A stretch of DNA of 64,000 bases from Dermatophilus congolensis (GCA_030538115.1 JAUNUP010000012.1:4885-68884), one strand, 5' to 3'; positions 45,257 to 57,452 are shown, counted from the first letter of the stretch. The notes: generated by a model not told the origin, from the letters alone. A program made the numbers and translations.

Positions 45257-46216
45257 TCAGAAGGGCAGCGCGAAGTACAGCAAGGGGTCGACCGCCACCG
45301 CGACGAACACGACGGTGAGGTAGCTGATCGAGTAGTGGAACAGGCGCATGGGCTTGAGCGCCGCGAGGGTCACGTTGGCCGGGTCCTGCGCCCGGGCGAG
45401 CAGGCGGTGCGACTCGAGGATGAACACGCCTCCGGAGACCACCGCGGCGACGAGATAGACCCAACCCATCGGGGCGATCGGGATGAGTACAAGCGACGTC
45501 GCCACCGTGATCCACGCGTACACCACGACCTGGCGCGCGACGTGCACGTCGTGCGCCACGACCGGGAGCATCGGCACGCCGGCGGCGGCATAGTCGTCTT
45601 TGAACCGCATCGACAGGGGCCAGTAGTGCGGCGGGGTCCAGAAGAAGACCACGAGGAAGAGCACGATCGGCGCCCACGAGATCGAGTTCGTCACGGCGGC
45701 CCAGGCGATGAGCACGGGCATGCAGCCCGCGATGCCGCCCCAGACGATGTTCTGCGAGGTCCGGCGTTTGAGGATCATCGTGTAGAAGACGACGTAGAGC
45801 AGGATCGCGCCCACCGCAAGCATCGCGGAGAGCGTATTGACGAAGATCTCCAGCACGGCGACCGACACGACGCCGAGCACCGCAGCGAAAACCAGCGCCC
45901 CCGTCGCGGAGACGGTTCCGGCAGCGAGCGGCCTGTTCTCGGTGCGGTGCATCAACCGGTCGATGTCGCGGTCGAGGTAGCAGTTCATGACGTTCGCGCT
46001 CGCCGCGGCAAGCGTGCCGCCGACGAGGGTCGCGAGGATGAGGCCGATCGAGGGCACGCCGCGCTCGGCGAGAAACATGACAGGAAACGTGGTGACGAGC
46101 AGCAACTCGATGATGCGGGGCTTGGTCAGCGCGATGTAGTCGCGAACGACCTGCCCACGCGTTCGCGGAGGCACCTGCGGTGAGGGCGCGAGGCGGCGCG
46201 GCTGCAGTGCTGTCAC
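45257..46216 (-). CDS. ctaB: Protoheme IX farnesyltransferase (heme O synthase)
   Basis: A 319-residue polytopic UbiA-family prenyltransferase that adds a farnesyl group to heme B. The Mg-prenyl motif is [15 protein letters not shown], the second is [14 protein letters not shown], and [11 protein letters not shown] is a CtaB hallmark. It precedes ctaA. It is divergent from tkt, with a 594-base gap between. Confidence 0.94.
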   Translation of the reverse strand: MTALQPRRLAPSPQVPPRTRGQVVRDYIALTKPRIIELLLVTTFPVMFLAERGVPSIGLILATLVGGTLAAASANVMNCYLDRDIDRLMHRTENRPLAAGTVSATGALVFAAVLGVVSVAVLEIFVNTLSAMLAVGAILLYVVFYTMILKRRTSQNIVWGGIAGCMPVLIAWAAVTNSISWAPIVLFLVVFFWTPPHYWPLSMRFKDDYAAAGVPMLPVVAHDVHVARQVVVYAWITVATSLVLIPIAPMGWVYLVAAVVSGGVFILESHRLLARAQDPANVTLAALKPMRLFHYSISYLTVVFVAVAVDPLLYFALPF

Positions 46217-46810
46217 GGTTTCCTTACAGAGTCGTCGTGGCGTTCACCGTTGCGGACCAGGAGGTCACCGGGTGCTCGACCACCAGGCCACGGCGGGCGT
46301 GTCTCGCAGCGAGCCAGGCCGTCAGCCGGGCCAGCTGCGATGAGGTAGATCACACGACAGTCTACGACTCCGATGCCGATGGGGGCATTCCGGCGACGTC
46401 GGGCCTCGGGGATTCAGGCGAACGTCCAGGATACGGACAGGATGGCGACAGGGTACGGCCAGGTCCGCCCGCGGCTCCCCCGGCGTGTGAGCAACAAAGC
46501 GCAACAGTTCGGGCCTTCTCGGAGCCATGGTTAGGCTCATGAGAGCCGGCGTGCTGCCCACCTGCGCTCCGCCTCCCGCCCCGTGGCCGGGTATCCGCAT
46601 CCGAGGCCACCGACCCGTGACCAGGTCGAAGGCTTCACGTGGACTGCGAATATCGCGGCGACGGCACCGGAGACGACGACGCTCGGGGCGCAGCACTCGA
46701 CGTGTAGTCACAGAATGGACTTCGTTGTCCGCGTCGCTCCGCTCCTCTCATCGGAACGGTCGTGACGCAGACGCCGGAGTCCGACGACATTTCTGAGGAG
46801 CCCATCGACT
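46217..46810. other. Divergent ctaB/tkt intergenic region
   Basis: 594 bases with no convincing gene: the short frames lack ribosome binding sites and family character. It must contain the promoters of ctaB and of the tkt operon. TAGGCT at about 46535 could be a -10 for tkt, but no -35 is convincing. I see no riboswitch or repeat here. Confidence 0.6.
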
Positions 46811-49012
46811 ATGAGTGAGAACTCCACCTCCCGCGACACTTCGTTGCAGCCACCGAAGGCCGACAAGGTCGGTTGGTCCGACGTCGACGTGCGGGCTGTC
46901 GACACGGCTCGACTCCTCGCGGCCGACGCCGTGCAGAAGACGGGTAACGGTCACCCCGGCACCGCCATCAGCCTGGCGCCCGTGGCATACCTGCTCTACC
47001 AGAACCTCATGACGTACGACCCCGCCGACCCGAAGTGGCTCGGCCGCGACCGCTTCGTCCTGTCCGCGGGACACTCGAGCCTCACCCAGTACATCCAGCT
47101 CTACCAGTCGGGCATCGGGCTCGAGCTGAGCGACATCGAGGCCCTGCGCACGTGGGACAGCAAGACCCCCGGCCACCCCGAGTACGGGTGGACCGAGGGT
47201 GTCGAGGTCACCACGGGTCCCCTTGGCTCCGGCCTGGCCACCGCGGTCGGTATGGCGATGGCCGAGCGCCGCCAGCACGGCCTGCTCGACCCCGACACGC
47301 CGCACGGCGAGGGCGTCTTCGACCACCACATCTACGTGATCGCCGGTGACGGCTGCCTGCAGGAGGGCGTCGCCTCCGAGGCCTGCTCGCTCGCGGGCCA
47401 CCAGCAGCTCGGCAACATCACGCTGATCTACGACAGCAACTTCATCTCGATCGAAGACCAGACGAACATCTCGTACTCGGAGGACGTGGGCAAGCGCTTC
47501 GAGGCGTACGGCTGGGACGTCCGCAAGGTCGACTGGCGCAAGAACAACGTCTCCGACGAGTACGTCGAAGACGTCGACGCGCTGGCCGAGGCCATCGAGG
47601 CGGGCAAGAAGGTCACCGACAAGCCGACCATCATCGTCCTCGACACGATCATCTCGTGGCCGGCCCCCACCAAGCAGGACACCGGAGACTCGCACGGTGC
47701 CGCCCTCGGCAACGACGAGATCGCGGCCCTGAAGAAGCTCCTCGGCTTCGACCCGGAGAAGACCTTCGAGGTCACCGACGAGGTCATCAACCACACCCGT
47801 GAGGCCCGCGCCGCGCGCGGCAAGGAGGCCCACGACGCGTGGAACGTGCGCTACGAGGAGTGGCGCACGGCCAACCCCGAGCGTGCGAAGCTGCTCGACC
47901 GCCTCGTCGCGGGCACACTGCCCGAGGGATTGAACGCCGCGCTGCCGGTGTGGCGTGCGAAGTCGGACCGCCCCACCGAGACGCAGACCGACGACGCCGG
48001 CACGATCATCGAGGCCGACGCGAAGAAGGGTGTCGCGACCCGAGCCGCCTCCGGCGAGATCCTCTCGGCGCTCGCGTCCGTCATGCCGGAGCTGTGGGGC
48101 GGCTCGGCCGACCTCGCCGGCTCGAACAACACGACGATGAAGGGCGAGCCGAGCTTCATCCCGACCGAGCACCAGACCCGGTCGTTCAAGGGCGGCCCCT
48201 ACGGGCGTACCCTGCACTTCGGCATCCGCGAGAACGCGATGGGCATGATCGTCAACGGCATCGCGCTCGAGGGCCTGACCCGGCCGTACGGTGCCACGTT
48301 CCTCACCTTCTCCGACTACATGCGCCCCGCCGTCCGTCTCGGCGCGCTGCAGGAGATCCCGGTGACGTACGTGTGGACCCACGACTCCATCGGTCTGGGC
48401 GAAGACGGTCCGACGCACCAGCCGATCGAGCACATCCCGAGCCTGCGGATGATCCCGCACCTGTCGATCGTGCGGCCGGCGGACGCCAACGAGACCGCCA
48501 TCGCGTGGCGCACGATCCTCGAGAAGGCCGAGCCGGCCGGACTCATCCTGTCGCGCCAGGCGCTGCCGATCGTCGACCGCGACGAGTTCGCGTCGGCGGA
48601 AGGCGTCGCCAAGGGCGCGTACGTGCTCGCTGACGCAGACGGCGGCGCGCCCGACGTCATCATCATCGCGACCGGCTCCGAGGTCGACCTGGCCATGCAG
48701 GCCCGCGAGACCCTGGCCGGCGAGGGCGTCAAGGCCCGCGTCGTGTCGGCTCCTTGCCTCGAGTGGTTCGACACGCAGGACCAGTCGTACCGCGACGAGG
48801 TTCTCCCGCCCGCCGTCAAGGCCCGCGTCGCGGTCGAGGCTGCCCACCCCATGGGATGGCGCGAGCGCGTCGGCGATGCAGGGCGCATCATCGGCATCGA
48901 CCACTTCGGTGCTTCGGCCGACGGCAAGGTTCTCTTCGAGAAGTACGGCTTCACCCCCGAAGCGGTCGTCGACGCCGCCAAGGAATCCATCGCTGCTGCA
49001 GGAGGAAACTGA
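46811..49012 (+). CDS. tkt: Transketolase
   Basis: A 733-residue thiamine-diphosphate enzyme of the non-oxidative pentose phosphate pathway. Typical segments are [15 protein letters not shown] near 40, the ThDP/Mg site [24 protein letters not shown] and, in the second half, [17 protein letters not shown]. The ATG at 46811 has GAGGAG 12 bases upstream. It heads the tkt-tal-zwf-opcA operon, with tal following after 5 bases. Confidence 0.96.
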   Translation: MSENSTSRDTSLQPPKADKVGWSDVDVRAVDTARLLAADAVQKTGNGHPGTAISLAPVAYLLYQNLMTYDPADPKWLGRDRFVLSAGHSSLTQYIQLYQSGIGLELSDIEALRTWDSKTPGHPEYGWTEGVEVTTGPLGSGLATAVGMAMAERRQHGLLDPDTPHGEGVFDHHIYVIAGDGCLQEGVASEACSLAGHQQLGNITLIYDSNFISIEDQTNISYSEDVGKRFEAYGWDVRKVDWRKNNVSDEYVEDVDALAEAIEAGKKVTDKPTIIVLDTIISWPAPTKQDTGDSHGAALGNDEIAALKKLLGFDPEKTFEVTDEVINHTREARAARGKEAHDAWNVRYEEWRTANPERAKLLDRLVAGTLPEGLNAALPVWRAKSDRPTETQTDDAGTIIEADAKKGVATRAASGEILSALASVMPELWGGSADLAGSNNTTMKGEPSFIPTEHQTRSFKGGPYGRTLHFGIRENAMGMIVNGIALEGLTRPYGATFLTFSDYMRPAVRLGALQEIPVTYVWTHDSIGLGEDGPTHQPIEHIPSLRMIPHLSIVRPADANETAIAWRTILEKAEPAGLILSRQALPIVDRDEFASAEGVAKGAYVLADADGGAPDVIIIATGSEVDLAMQARETLAGEGVKARVVSAPCLEWFDTQDQSYRDEVLPPAVKARVAVEAAHPMGWRERVGDAGRIIGIDHFGASADGKVLFEKYGFTPEAVVDAAKESIAAAGGN

Positions 49013-49017
49013 TCACC

Positions 49018-50133
49018 ATGGCGACAAACCCCAACGTTCAGGCCCTGGCCGACGCCGACGTCTCCGTCTGGCTCGACGACCTGTCTCGCACCCTCATCAG
49101 CAGCGGCGAGCTGCAGGGCCTCATCGATGACAAGGGCGTCGTCGGTGTGACGACGAACCCGACGATCTTCGCGACCGCGCTTTCCAAGGGCGAGGCGTAC
49201 AACGAGCAGGTCAAGGAGCTCGCGGCGGCCGGTAAGTCGGTCGATGAGGCCGTCTTCGCGATCACCACCGAAGACGTCCGCAACGCGTGCGACGTGCTCC
49301 GCCCGCTCTACGACTCCACGGGCGGCAAGGACGGCCGCGTGTCGATCGAGGTCGACCCGCGCCTGGCCCGCGAGACCCAGCCGACGATCGACATGGCCAA
49401 GCAGCTCTACGCCACCGTCGACCGCCCCAACGTGATGATCAAGATCCCCGGCACCACCGAGGGTCTGCCGGCCATCACCGAGGTTCTCGGAGAGGGCATC
49501 AGCGTCAACGTGACCCTGATCTTCTCGCTCGACCAGTACCGCGGCGTGCTCAACGCCTTCATCGAGGGCATCGAGAAGGCCAAGACCGCCGGCAAGGACC
49601 TGTCGCAGATCCACTCCGTCGCCTCGTTCTTCGTGTCGCGTGTCGACACCGAGATCGACGCGCGCCTCGAGAAGATCGGCTCCGACGAGGCCCTCGCCCT
49701 GCGCGGCCAGGCCGCCGTCGCCAACGCACGCCTCGCCTACGAGGTGTACGAGGAGGCGTTCTCCACGTCGCGCTGGGAGGTGCTCGAGCAGGCCGGTGCC
49801 AACAAGCAGCGCCCGCTGTGGGCCTCCACCGGTGTGAAGAACCCCGAGTACAAGGACACGATGTACGTCGTCGACCTCGTCGCCGCGAACACCGTCAACA
49901 CGATGCCCGGCAAGACCCTCGACGCGGTCGCCGACCACGGTGTCGTCGACGGCGACCAGGTCACCGGCAAGTACGACGAGGCCCGCGCGCTGCTCGACAA
50001 GATCGAGGCCGTAGGCGTGTCGTACGACGAGGTCGTCCGCAAGCTCGAAGACGAGGGCCTCACCAAGTTCGTCGCATCGTGGGGCGAGCTGCTCGACAGC
50101 GTCTCCGGAGAGCTGGAGGCCGCGGGCAAGTGA
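49018..50133 (+). CDS. tal: Transaldolase
   Basis: A 371-residue transaldolase of the longer actinobacterial type. The Schiff-base lysine lies in [12 protein letters not shown], and [13 protein letters not shown] and VNVTLIFSL are family blocks. The start ATG 49018 has AGGAGG 10 bases ahead. Its stop overlaps the zwf start (GTGA). Confidence 0.95.
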   Translation: MATNPNVQALADADVSVWLDDLSRTLISSGELQGLIDDKGVVGVTTNPTIFATALSKGEAYNEQVKELAAAGKSVDEAVFAITTEDVRNACDVLRPLYDSTGGKDGRVSIEVDPRLARETQPTIDMAKQLYATVDRPNVMIKIPGTTEGLPAITEVLGEGISVNVTLIFSLDQYRGVLNAFIEGIEKAKTAGKDLSQIHSVASFFVSRVDTEIDARLEKIGSDEALALRGQAAVANARLAYEVYEEAFSTSRWEVLEQAGANKQRPLWASTGVKNPEYKDTMYVVDLVAANTVNTMPGKTLDAVADHGVVDGDQVTGKYDEARALLDKIEAVGVSYDEVVRKLEDEGLTKFVASWGELLDSVSGELEAAGK

Positions 50134-51677
50134 GTCCGGCGCGAGTCTCCTCCGAGCACAATCCGCTCCGCGACCCGCGGGACAAGCGGCTTCCGCGTAT
50201 CGCGGGCCCCTGCAGCCTCGTCATGTTCGGCGTGACAGGTGACCTGGCCCGCAAGAAGCTGCTCCCCGCGGTCTACGACCTGGGCAATCGCGGGCTGTTG
50301 CCCGCCGGGTTCAGTCTCATCGGCTTCGGCCGACGGGACTGGTCCGACGAACAGTTCGCCGCCTTCGTCAAGGAGTCGGTGGAGGCGCACTCGCGCACGC
50401 AGTTCCGTCAGGAGGCGTGGGATCAACTCGCGGCGGGGATCCGGTTCGTCACCGGCTCCTTCGACGACGAAGAGTCCTTCGCACGCCTTTCTGAAACCGT
50501 GGTTGCCGCCGATGCCGAGCGTGGCACCGGCGGCAACCACGCGTTCTACCTGTCGATCCCGCCCAATCAGTTCGAGCAGGTCTGCACCCTGCTGCAGCGT
50601 TCGGGTCTGAGCAGCGACAACGGCGGCCAGAGCTGGCGCAGGGTCGTCATCGAGAAGCCGTTTGGGCACGACCTGCCGTCGGCTCAAGAACTCGACCGGG
50701 CGGTCGGCAAGGTCTTCCGCTCCGATTCGGTCTTTCGTATCGATCACTACCTGGGCAAAGAGACGGTGCAGAACCTGCTCGCGCTGCGGTTCGCGAACAC
50801 GATGTTCGAGCCGATCTGGAACAACCGGTACGTCGACCATGTGCAGATCACGATGGCCGAAGACATCGGCATCGGCGGCCGCGCCGGTTACTACGACGGC
50901 ATCGGCGCCGCCCGCGACGTGATCCAGAACCACCTGCTGCAGCTCCTCGCGCTCACCGCGATGGAAGAGCCGATCGCCTTCGACGCCGCACACCTGAGGG
51001 CCGAGAAAGAGAAGGCTCTGGCCAGCGTCATCATCCCCGGCACCGTCGAGGATTGCGTGGCCCGAGGCCAGTACGCAAAGGGCTGGCAGGGCGAAGGCCA
51101 GGTCGTCGGGTACCTCGACGAAGACGGTGTCGACCCCGCCTCCGTCACCGAGACGTTCGCCGCGATGAAGCTGGAGGTCGCGACCCGCCGGTGGGCGGGC
51201 GTGCCCTTCTACCTGCGCACCGGTAAGCGCCTGGCCAAGCGCGTCACAGAGGTGGCGGTCGTCTTCAAGAAGGCCCCGCACCTGCCGTTCGACGACACCG
51301 CCACCGCTGAACTCGGCGCGAACGCGATCGTCATCCGCGTGCAGCCCGACGAGGGCATCACGCTGCGCTTCGGCGCCAAGGTGCCGGGCGACGCGATGGA
51401 GGTGCGCGACGTGACGATGGACTTCGGTTACGGTCGCGCCTTCACCGAGTCGAGCCCGGAGGCGTACGAGCGTCTCATCCTCGACGTGCTGCTCGGCGAC
51501 CCGCCGCTGTTCCCCCGGCACGAGGAGGTCGAGCTGTCGTGGAAGATCCTCGACCCGATCACCGCCTACTGGGAGTCGAACAAGCAACAGCCCGAGCAGT
51601 ACCCGCCGGGTGACTGGGGCCCGCAGAGCGCGCACGACCTGCTCGCCCGCGACGGGCGCCACTGGAGGATGCCGTGA
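50130..51677 (+). CDS. zwf: Glucose-6-phosphate 1-dehydrogenase
   Basis: A 515-residue enzyme for the first step of the oxidative pentose phosphate branch, making NADPH. The cofactor loop is [14 protein letters not shown] and the substrate/catalytic segment is [21 protein letters not shown]. The start is GTG 50130, overlapping the tal stop by four bases; the upstream open frame is antisense-free read-through of tal in another phase. Its stop overlaps opcA. Confidence 0.96.
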   Translation: MSPARVSSEHNPLRDPRDKRLPRIAGPCSLVMFGVTGDLARKKLLPAVYDLGNRGLLPAGFSLIGFGRRDWSDEQFAAFVKESVEAHSRTQFRQEAWDQLAAGIRFVTGSFDDEESFARLSETVVAADAERGTGGNHAFYLSIPPNQFEQVCTLLQRSGLSSDNGGQSWRRVVIEKPFGHDLPSAQELDRAVGKVFRSDSVFRIDHYLGKETVQNLLALRFANTMFEPIWNNRYVDHVQITMAEDIGIGGRAGYYDGIGAARDVIQNHLLQLLALTAMEEPIAFDAAHLRAEKEKALASVIIPGTVEDCVARGQYAKGWQGEGQVVGYLDEDGVDPASVTETFAAMKLEVATRRWAGVPFYLRTGKRLAKRVTEVAVVFKKAPHLPFDDTATAELGANAIVIRVQPDEGITLRFGAKVPGDAMEVRDVTMDFGYGRAFTESSPEAYERLILDVLLGDPPLFPRHEEVELSWKILDPITAYWESNKQQPEQYPPGDWGPQSAHDLLARDGRHWRMP

Positions 51678-52633
51678 TCATCGACCTGCCCGCGACCTCC
51701 ATCCAGGCGCTCATGAAGAAGATCGTCTCGCTGCGCGAAGACACCGGCGCGCTGGCCCTCGGTCGCGTGATGACGCTGGTCGTCATGGCCGAAGAGGCGG
51801 GCATCGAGCCGGTGCTGCGCGAGGCCAACAACGGCACCCGGCAGCATCCGAGCCGCATCATCGTCGTGGTCGAAGGCAACCGGCGCGGCTCGAACCGCCT
51901 CGACGCCCAGATCCGCATCGGTGGCGACGCGGGGGCGAGCGAGATGGTCGTGCTGCGCCTCTACGGCGACCTGACCAAGCACGGCGAATCCGTGGTGACA
52001 CCACTGCTATTGGCAGACTCCCCCATCGTCGCGTGGTGGCCGCGCACCGCTCCGCGCGACGTCGCCAACCACCCGATCGGCCGGTTCGCGCAGCGCCGCA
52101 TCACCGACGCCGAAACCCAACCCGACCCGATCAAGTCGATGGCCGTGCGCGCCAAGCACTACGAACCGGGCGACACCGACCTGGCCTGGACCCGCACGAC
52201 CCGCTGGCGTGGCGTGCTCGCTTCCCTGCTCGACGAACCGCCGTACGAAGAGGTCACCTCGGCCGAGGTGATGGGCAACAAGCGTTCGGCCTCGGCAGAC
52301 CTGCTCGCGGGCTGGTTGCAGGTGCGCCTCGACATCCCGGTCAAGCGCTCGAACTGCGGCGACGACAGCGAGGGTATCTACGGCGTCACGCTCGAGCGCA
52401 CCTCGGGTACCACGACGATCGTGCGCCCTGACGGCGTCATCGGCGAGATCGATCAACCCGGCAAGCCTCACCGCCGCATCTCGCTGCCCCGCCGCAACGA
52501 TTCCGAATGCCTGGCAGACGAACTCTCCCGCCTCGACGCCGACGAAACCTACGCGTCGGCTCTCCGTGACGGCATCCCGGCCCTGGCAGCAAAGAAGCGC
52601 AAGCCCAACGGGTCTCAACCGATAGACGAGTAG
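51674..52633 (+). CDS. opcA: Glucose-6-phosphate dehydrogenase assembly protein OpcA
   Basis: A 319-residue OpcA protein, the partner of Zwf in actinobacteria and cyanobacteria. Typical segments are GRVMTLVVMAEEAG, SRIIVVVEGNRRGSNRLDAQ and PIVAWWPRTAP. It starts at GTG 51674, overlapping the zwf stop by four bases. Usually pgl follows, but here the transcript ends and a toxin-antitoxin module lies opposite. Confidence 0.94.
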   Translation: MIIDLPATSIQALMKKIVSLREDTGALALGRVMTLVVMAEEAGIEPVLREANNGTRQHPSRIIVVVEGNRRGSNRLDAQIRIGGDAGASEMVVLRLYGDLTKHGESVVTPLLLADSPIVAWWPRTAPRDVANHPIGRFAQRRITDAETQPDPIKSMAVRAKHYEPGDTDLAWTRTTRWRGVLASLLDEPPYEEVTSAEVMGNKRSASADLLAGWLQVRLDIPVKRSNCGDDSEGIYGVTLERTSGTTTIVRPDGVIGEIDQPGKPHRRISLPRRNDSECLADELSRLDADETYASALRDGIPALAAKKRKPNGSQPIDE

Positions 52634-52735
52634 GCGCACCCGAACACGTTCCGCGTCGTGCCTTCCCTTCACGTACGTCTGAGACGCTCCGAAGTGAGGC
52701 CGTGGTCGGCGAGATGCAGCGCACGACCGTTCCAT

Positions 52736-53167
52736 TCAGTCCGAGAACCCTCGGAACTCACCCGTTGAGGCGATCCGACCGATCTTCACGTGATCGCTCA
52801 GGTGCTCCACGTCGATGGTGTTCACCGTGAGCAGAACAGCGTTGTGTCGAAGGGCGACCGCGGCGATGAGAAGGTCGATCGCCCGTCCACGTGGCCGGCG
52901 GCCGGCCTGTTCGGTGAGGTGGCACACCAGGCCGTATGCACTCACGCACGTGTCGTCGAACGGCAGCCCCTCACCCAGCGCGCTCTTGACCAGCGCAATG
53001 TGCCGGTGCCGACGGGCGAGCTTCACCCCCTTGGCTCGCTGAAGTCCCCACTCCAACTCGCCGTAGCTCAAGGAGGCGGCCGAGAGACGCCACTCGGCGG
53101 GAAGTCCGGTGACTCGGTCGAGTATCACCAGGCAGCTCGTATCGAGCAGGGCCCGCTGCGAATCCAT
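52736..53167 (-). CDS. VapC-like PIN-domain toxin
   Basis: A 143-residue PIN-domain protein, probably an RNase toxin. The acidic residues match the PIN site: Asp9 (LLDTSCLV), Glu37 (YGELEWG), Asp98 (RAIDLLIAA) and Asp119 (TIDVEHL). The ATG at 53165-53167 overlaps the antitoxin stop (TGATG), so translation is coupled. A longer frame upstream overlaps the antitoxin gene and is not used. It lies between opcA (+) and secG (-). Confidence 0.88.
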   Translation of the reverse strand: MDSQRALLDTSCLVILDRVTGLPAEWRLSAASLSYGELEWGLQRAKGVKLARRHRHIALVKSALGEGLPFDDTCVSAYGLVCHLTEQAGRRPRGRAIDLLIAAVALRHNAVLLTVNTIDVEHLSDHVKIGRIASTGEFRGFSD

Positions 53168-53442
53168 CACAACCCTGCGTCGTCGAACGGATCGATCACG
53201 GGCTCCGGCCTCGCGCGGTCGTTTGCGAGTTCCTCCAGCCAGGCAACACCGTCGGACGTGCGCGCCCCGGCGAAGACCTGCGCCACGTGGGCCGGACTCA
53301 CCCAAGGCGCGCTCCGGGCCAGGGGGCGGATAGTCGCGACAGGGCGACCACTGACAGTGACCTCGACCTCGCCGTCGCGCTCCACCTCAGCGAGAACGCG
53401 GCTGGCGTTCTGCTTGAGTTCCTTGACCCCGATGCTCCTCAT
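53167..53442 (-). CDS. Phd/YefM-family antitoxin
   Basis: A 91-residue antitoxin. The N-terminal DNA-binding half reads MRSIGVKELKQNASRVLAEVERDGEVEVTVSGRPVA, the Phd/YefM signature. The C-terminal acidic half, ending RPEPVIDPFDDAGL, would bind and block the PIN toxin. The start is ATG 53440-53442. An operator-like palindrome is 20 bases upstream. The downstream toxin overlaps by one base. Confidence 0.88.
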   Translation of the reverse strand: MRSIGVKELKQNASRVLAEVERDGEVEVTVSGRPVATIRPLARSAPWVSPAHVAQVFAGARTSDGVAWLEELANDRARPEPVIDPFDDAGL

Positions 53443-53461
53443 GGGCCAAGCGTAGCCAGCG

Positions 53462-53479
53462 TGTAGAACAAGGTCTACA
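53462..53479. promoter_or_regulatory. Operator-like palindrome of the toxin-antitoxin module
   Basis: TGTAGAACAAGGTCTACA has perfect 6-bp arms (TGTAGA, TCTACA) around a 6-base centre, 20 bases before the antitoxin start. YefM-type repressors bind TGTACA-core palindromes, so this is a good candidate autoregulatory operator. Confidence 0.55.
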
Positions 53480-53527
53480 TCACGGGAAGGCGAATGTCGG
53501 GGCCGAGGCACGATGCGACGCGCACAG

Positions 53528-53569
53528 GATTCGAGGGGCCTCACCGGATTCGGTGAGGCCCCTCGAATC
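53528..53569 (-). terminator. Terminator downstream of secG
   Basis: A perfect 19-bp stem (53528-53546 with 53551-53569) with a 4-base GATT loop, about 16 bases after the secG stop codon. It also separates secG from the toxin-antitoxin module. Confidence 0.85.
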
Positions 53570-53584
53570 GTCTTGGGTGTCGAG

Positions 53585-53833
53585 TTACACGCCGCTGAAG
53601 CGGGTTATCAGGCCCAGGCCCACGATGCAGGCCAGCCAGACCAGGCCCACGCCGATCGTGATGCGGTTGAGGTTGCGTTCGGCGACCGAGGAGCCGCCCA
53701 TCGTGCTGTGCATGGCGCCGCCGAACATCTCCGAGACACCGCCGCCCTGGCCCTTGTGCATGAGGATGAGCACGACCTGGAACAGGCTGGTGATGACGAG
53801 AAACACCTGGAGGATGATCGTCAATACGTCCAC
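53585..53833 (-). CDS. secG: Preprotein translocase subunit SecG
   Basis: An 82-residue membrane protein with two hydrophobic segments (about 3-24 and 57-76) separated by the conserved loop LMHKGQGGGVSEMFGG. It is the small subunit of the SecYEG channel. It lies downstream of tpiA, the usual actinobacterial position, though a hairpin in the 160-base gap may reduce read-through. Confidence 0.94.
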   Translation of the reverse strand: MDVLTIILQVFLVITSLFQVVLILMHKGQGGGVSEMFGGAMHSTMGGSSVAERNLNRITIGVGLVWLACIVGLGLITRFSGV

Positions 53834-53891
53834 GTCGTGATCCTGTTCGTCGTGCGGTCGAGCCGAAGTCGTGAAGAGTTCAGGGCACGCG

Positions 53892-53935
53892 AACGGCCCC
53901 GCCCCCGCACTCCAGTGTACGGGATCGGGGCCGTT
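53892..53935 (-). terminator. Hairpin between tpiA and secG
   Basis: AACGGCCCCG (53892-53901) pairs with CGGGGCCGTT (53926-53935), with additional GC pairing possible inside the 24-base loop. It lies 58 bases after the tpiA stop. Confidence 0.65.
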
Positions 53936-53992
53936 GAGCTTTTCAGCCGTTGCGCGGCAGGCACGCGAGCCCGCCGCGAATCACGAACCGGC

Positions 53993-54781
53993 TCAGCCCT
54001 GCTGCTGGTAGAGCACGATCGCGCCGAAGTCCTCGGCAGTCAGCGAAGCGCCACCGACGAGCGCGCCATCGACGTCGGGCTGCTCCATGATCGCGACGAC
54101 GTTGCTGCCCTTGACCGAGCCGCCGTAGAGAATGCGAACGCCGTCGGCCAACTCCTGCGAGTACAGCTCGGCCAGCTTGGTGCGGATCGCGGAGTTGACC
54201 TCCTGCGCGTCCTCTGGGGTCGCGACCTCTCCGGTGCCGATGGCCCAGATGGGCTCGTAGGCGATGACGATGGAGGCGGCCTGCTCGGCGGGGATGTAGG
54301 CGAAGTCGGCCTCGATCTGCGCGAGTACGTGCGCGACCTGGTTGCCCGCCTTGCGGACGTCGAGGCCCTCACCGCAGCACAGGATCGGGGTGAGCCCGTG
54401 CTTGAAGGCGGCCTTGACCTTGGCGTTGACGACCTCGTCGGTCTCGTTGTGGTACTCGCGGCGCTCGCTGTGCCCGATGGCCACGTAGGTGCAGCCGAGC
54501 TTGCTCAGCATGAGGCCCGAGACCTCACCGGTGTAGGCACCGGAGTCGTGCACCGAGATGTCCTGGGCTCCGTAGCGGATGCCGAGCTTGTCGCCCTCGA
54601 CCAGCGTCTGCACGGTGCGGATGTCGGTGAACGGCGGCAGCACCGCCACCTCGACCTTCTCGTACTCGTGCTTCGCGTCCTTGAGAGTCCAGTCCAGCTT
54701 CTGCACGAGGTGCGCGGCCTGCTGGTGGTCGAGGTTCATCTTCCAGTTGCCCGCCATCAGCGGCGTGCGGGAGTTGCTCAC
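53993..54781 (-). CDS. tpiA: Triose-phosphate isomerase
   Basis: A 262-residue TIM-barrel enzyme interconverting dihydroxyacetone phosphate and glyceraldehyde-3-phosphate. Catalytic residues are visible in MAGNWKMN (Lys), AIGHSERR (His) and [11 protein letters not shown] (Glu). The phosphate-binding YGGSVK and LVGGASL are at the C-terminus. Transcribed from the pgk side, with a hairpin in the gap between them. Confidence 0.96.
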   Translation of the reverse strand: MSNSRTPLMAGNWKMNLDHQQAAHLVQKLDWTLKDAKHEYEKVEVAVLPPFTDIRTVQTLVEGDKLGIRYGAQDISVHDSGAYTGEVSGLMLSKLGCTYVAIGHSERREYHNETDEVVNAKVKAAFKHGLTPILCCGEGLDVRKAGNQVAHVLAQIEADFAYIPAEQAASIVIAYEPIWAIGTGEVATPEDAQEVNSAIRTKLAELYSQELADGVRILYGGSVKGSNVVAIMEQPDVDGALVGGASLTAEDFGAIVLYQQQG

Positions 54782-54824
54782 AGGTTCTCCTAGAAATCAG
54801 AGGGGTTCGTCGGTGATGGGCGAA

Positions 54825-54853
54825 GCGCCCGCACCCGAGGTGGGTGCGGGCGC
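54825..54853 (-). terminator. Hairpin between pgk and tpiA
   Basis: GCGCCCGCACCC (54825-54836) pairs perfectly with GGGTGCGGGCGC (54842-54853) around a 5-base loop, starting 6 bases past the pgk stop codon. It probably attenuates or terminates pgk transcripts. Confidence 0.75.
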
Positions 54854-54859
54854 AGACGC

Positions 54860-56068
54860 TCACTTGTTGAGGATGTCGATACCCGGGAGAGCCTTGCCCT
54901 CCAGGTACTCGAGGCTCGCGCCGCCACCGGTGGAGATGTGGCCGAAGTCGGAGTCTTCGAAACCGAGCTGGCGAACGGCAGCGGCCGAGTCGCCACCACC
55001 GACGACGGTGAGGGCACCGTTCTTCGTCGCGTCGACGAGGCCCTGGGCCACAGCCTTGGTACCGGCCGCGAACGGCTCCATCTCGAAGGCACCCATCGGG
55101 CCGTTCCAGAAGACCGTCTTGCAGTCGGCCAGCTTCTCGGCGAAGAGCTTGCCGCTCTCCGGGCCGATGTCGAGACCCATCTGGTCGGCCGGGATCGAGT
55201 CGGCCGCGACGACGGCGGTCGGGCCGTCGGCGGAGAACTCGGCCGAGATGACCGTGTCGACCGGCAGGATCAGCTCGACGCCCGCAGCCTTGGCCTTCTC
55301 GATGTACTCCTTGCAGGTCTCGATCTTCTCGGAGTCGAGCAGCGACTTGCCGACCTCGTGGCCCTGGGCCGCGAGGAAGGTGTAGGCCATGCCTCCACCG
55401 ATGATGAGGCGGTCGGCAGTCTTCATGAGGTTCTCGATGACCGCGAGCTTGTCGGCGACCTTCGCGCCACCGAGGGCGACGGCGTACGGGCGGGCAGGCT
55501 CTTCGGTGAGGCGCTTGAGCACCTCGACCTCGGAACGCACGAGGCCACCTGCGTAGGCGGGCAGCCGGGTCGCGATGTCGTAGACCGACGCCTGCTTGCG
55601 GTGCACGACACCGAAGCCGTCGGAGACGTACGCGTCGGCGAGGGAGGCGAGCTCGTCGGCAAAGGCACCGCGCTCGGCGTCGTCCTTGCTCGTCTCACCC
55701 GCGTTGAAACGCAGGTTCTCGAGCAGCGCGACCTGGCCGTCGGCCAGCGAAGCGACCACGGACTTCGCGGACTCACCCACAGTGTCCTCGGCGAAGACGA
55801 CCTGGCTGCCGAGCAGCTCCGAAAGGCGACCCACGACGGGCTTCAGGGAGTACTTCTCTTCCGGCGCGCCCTTCGGGCGGCCGAGGTGGGCGACGACGAT
55901 GACCCGCGCACCCGCATCCGCCAGCGCCTTGAGGGTGGGCACCGACGCGCGCACGCGGCCGTCGTCGGTGATGTTGCGGTCAGCATCGAGCGGAACGTTC
56001 AGGTCACTGCGGACGAGAACCCGCTTACCGGCTACGCCGGACGCGATGAGGTCTTCGGTCGTCTTCAT
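54860..56068 (-). CDS. pgk: Phosphoglycerate kinase
   Basis: A 402-residue glycolytic kinase. The N-terminal substrate site is [21 protein letters not shown], and [11 protein letters not shown] is the next conserved block. The C-terminal nucleotide site has [15 protein letters not shown]. Full length and typical. It follows gap after a strong hairpin. Confidence 0.96.
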   Translation of the reverse strand: MKTTEDLIASGVAGKRVLVRSDLNVPLDADRNITDDGRVRASVPTLKALADAGARVIVVAHLGRPKGAPEEKYSLKPVVGRLSELLGSQVVFAEDTVGESAKSVVASLADGQVALLENLRFNAGETSKDDAERGAFADELASLADAYVSDGFGVVHRKQASVYDIATRLPAYAGGLVRSEVEVLKRLTEEPARPYAVALGGAKVADKLAVIENLMKTADRLIIGGGMAYTFLAAQGHEVGKSLLDSEKIETCKEYIEKAKAAGVELILPVDTVISAEFSADGPTAVVAADSIPADQMGLDIGPESGKLFAEKLADCKTVFWNGPMGAFEMEPFAAGTKAVAQGLVDATKNGALTVVGGGDSAAAVRQLGFEDSDFGHISTGGGASLEYLEGKALPGIDILNK

Positions 56069-56118
56069 GGGGTAACTCCTTCACACACAAGCGGACAAGC
56101 GAAACGGGGCCCAGACGC

Positions 56119-56160
56119 GCGTGCGCCGGGTGACCGGGAGTCCGGTCACCCGGCGCACGC
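56119..56160 (-). terminator. Strong hairpin between gap and pgk
   Basis: A perfect 19-bp stem (56119-56137 with 56142-56160) with a 4-base GAGT loop, 63 bases after the gap stop codon. Such a stable structure suggests a full or partial terminator, or an mRNA 3'-end stabiliser for gap. Confidence 0.85.
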
Positions 56161-56222
56161 GGTGATCGTTTGCGATGCTCAGCGATCAGCGGTGATCGCG
56201 ACAGCGCGGGAAGTCCTCACAT

Positions 56223-57323
<1,101 letters not shown>

Positions 57324-57452
57324 TCATCGGAGCTTTCAGTTCGTCGCTTCGGTGAAGGCCAAAGTGCCCACACCTCGCGCAAACCGTGAGTCCGCGCGAC
57401 CTTGAAATCGCGGGATTGTGAGCCGAGCCACTCGATCGGCGCGGTGGAACGA

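Noticed and set aside
46217..46810. Small genes in the ctaB/tkt gap
   Set aside because: Frames of 60-130 codons exist on both strands, but all overlap each other, lack ribosome binding sites and have biased composition.
46748..48904. 718-residue frame antisense to tkt
   Set aside because: It is a mirror of the transketolase codons (rich in Val, Asp, Arg, Gly, Leu) with no ribosome binding site or recognisable domain.
48316..51662. Long minus-strand frames across tal and zwf
   Set aside because: These are shadows of coding DNA on the plus strand; composition is biased and no motif is present.
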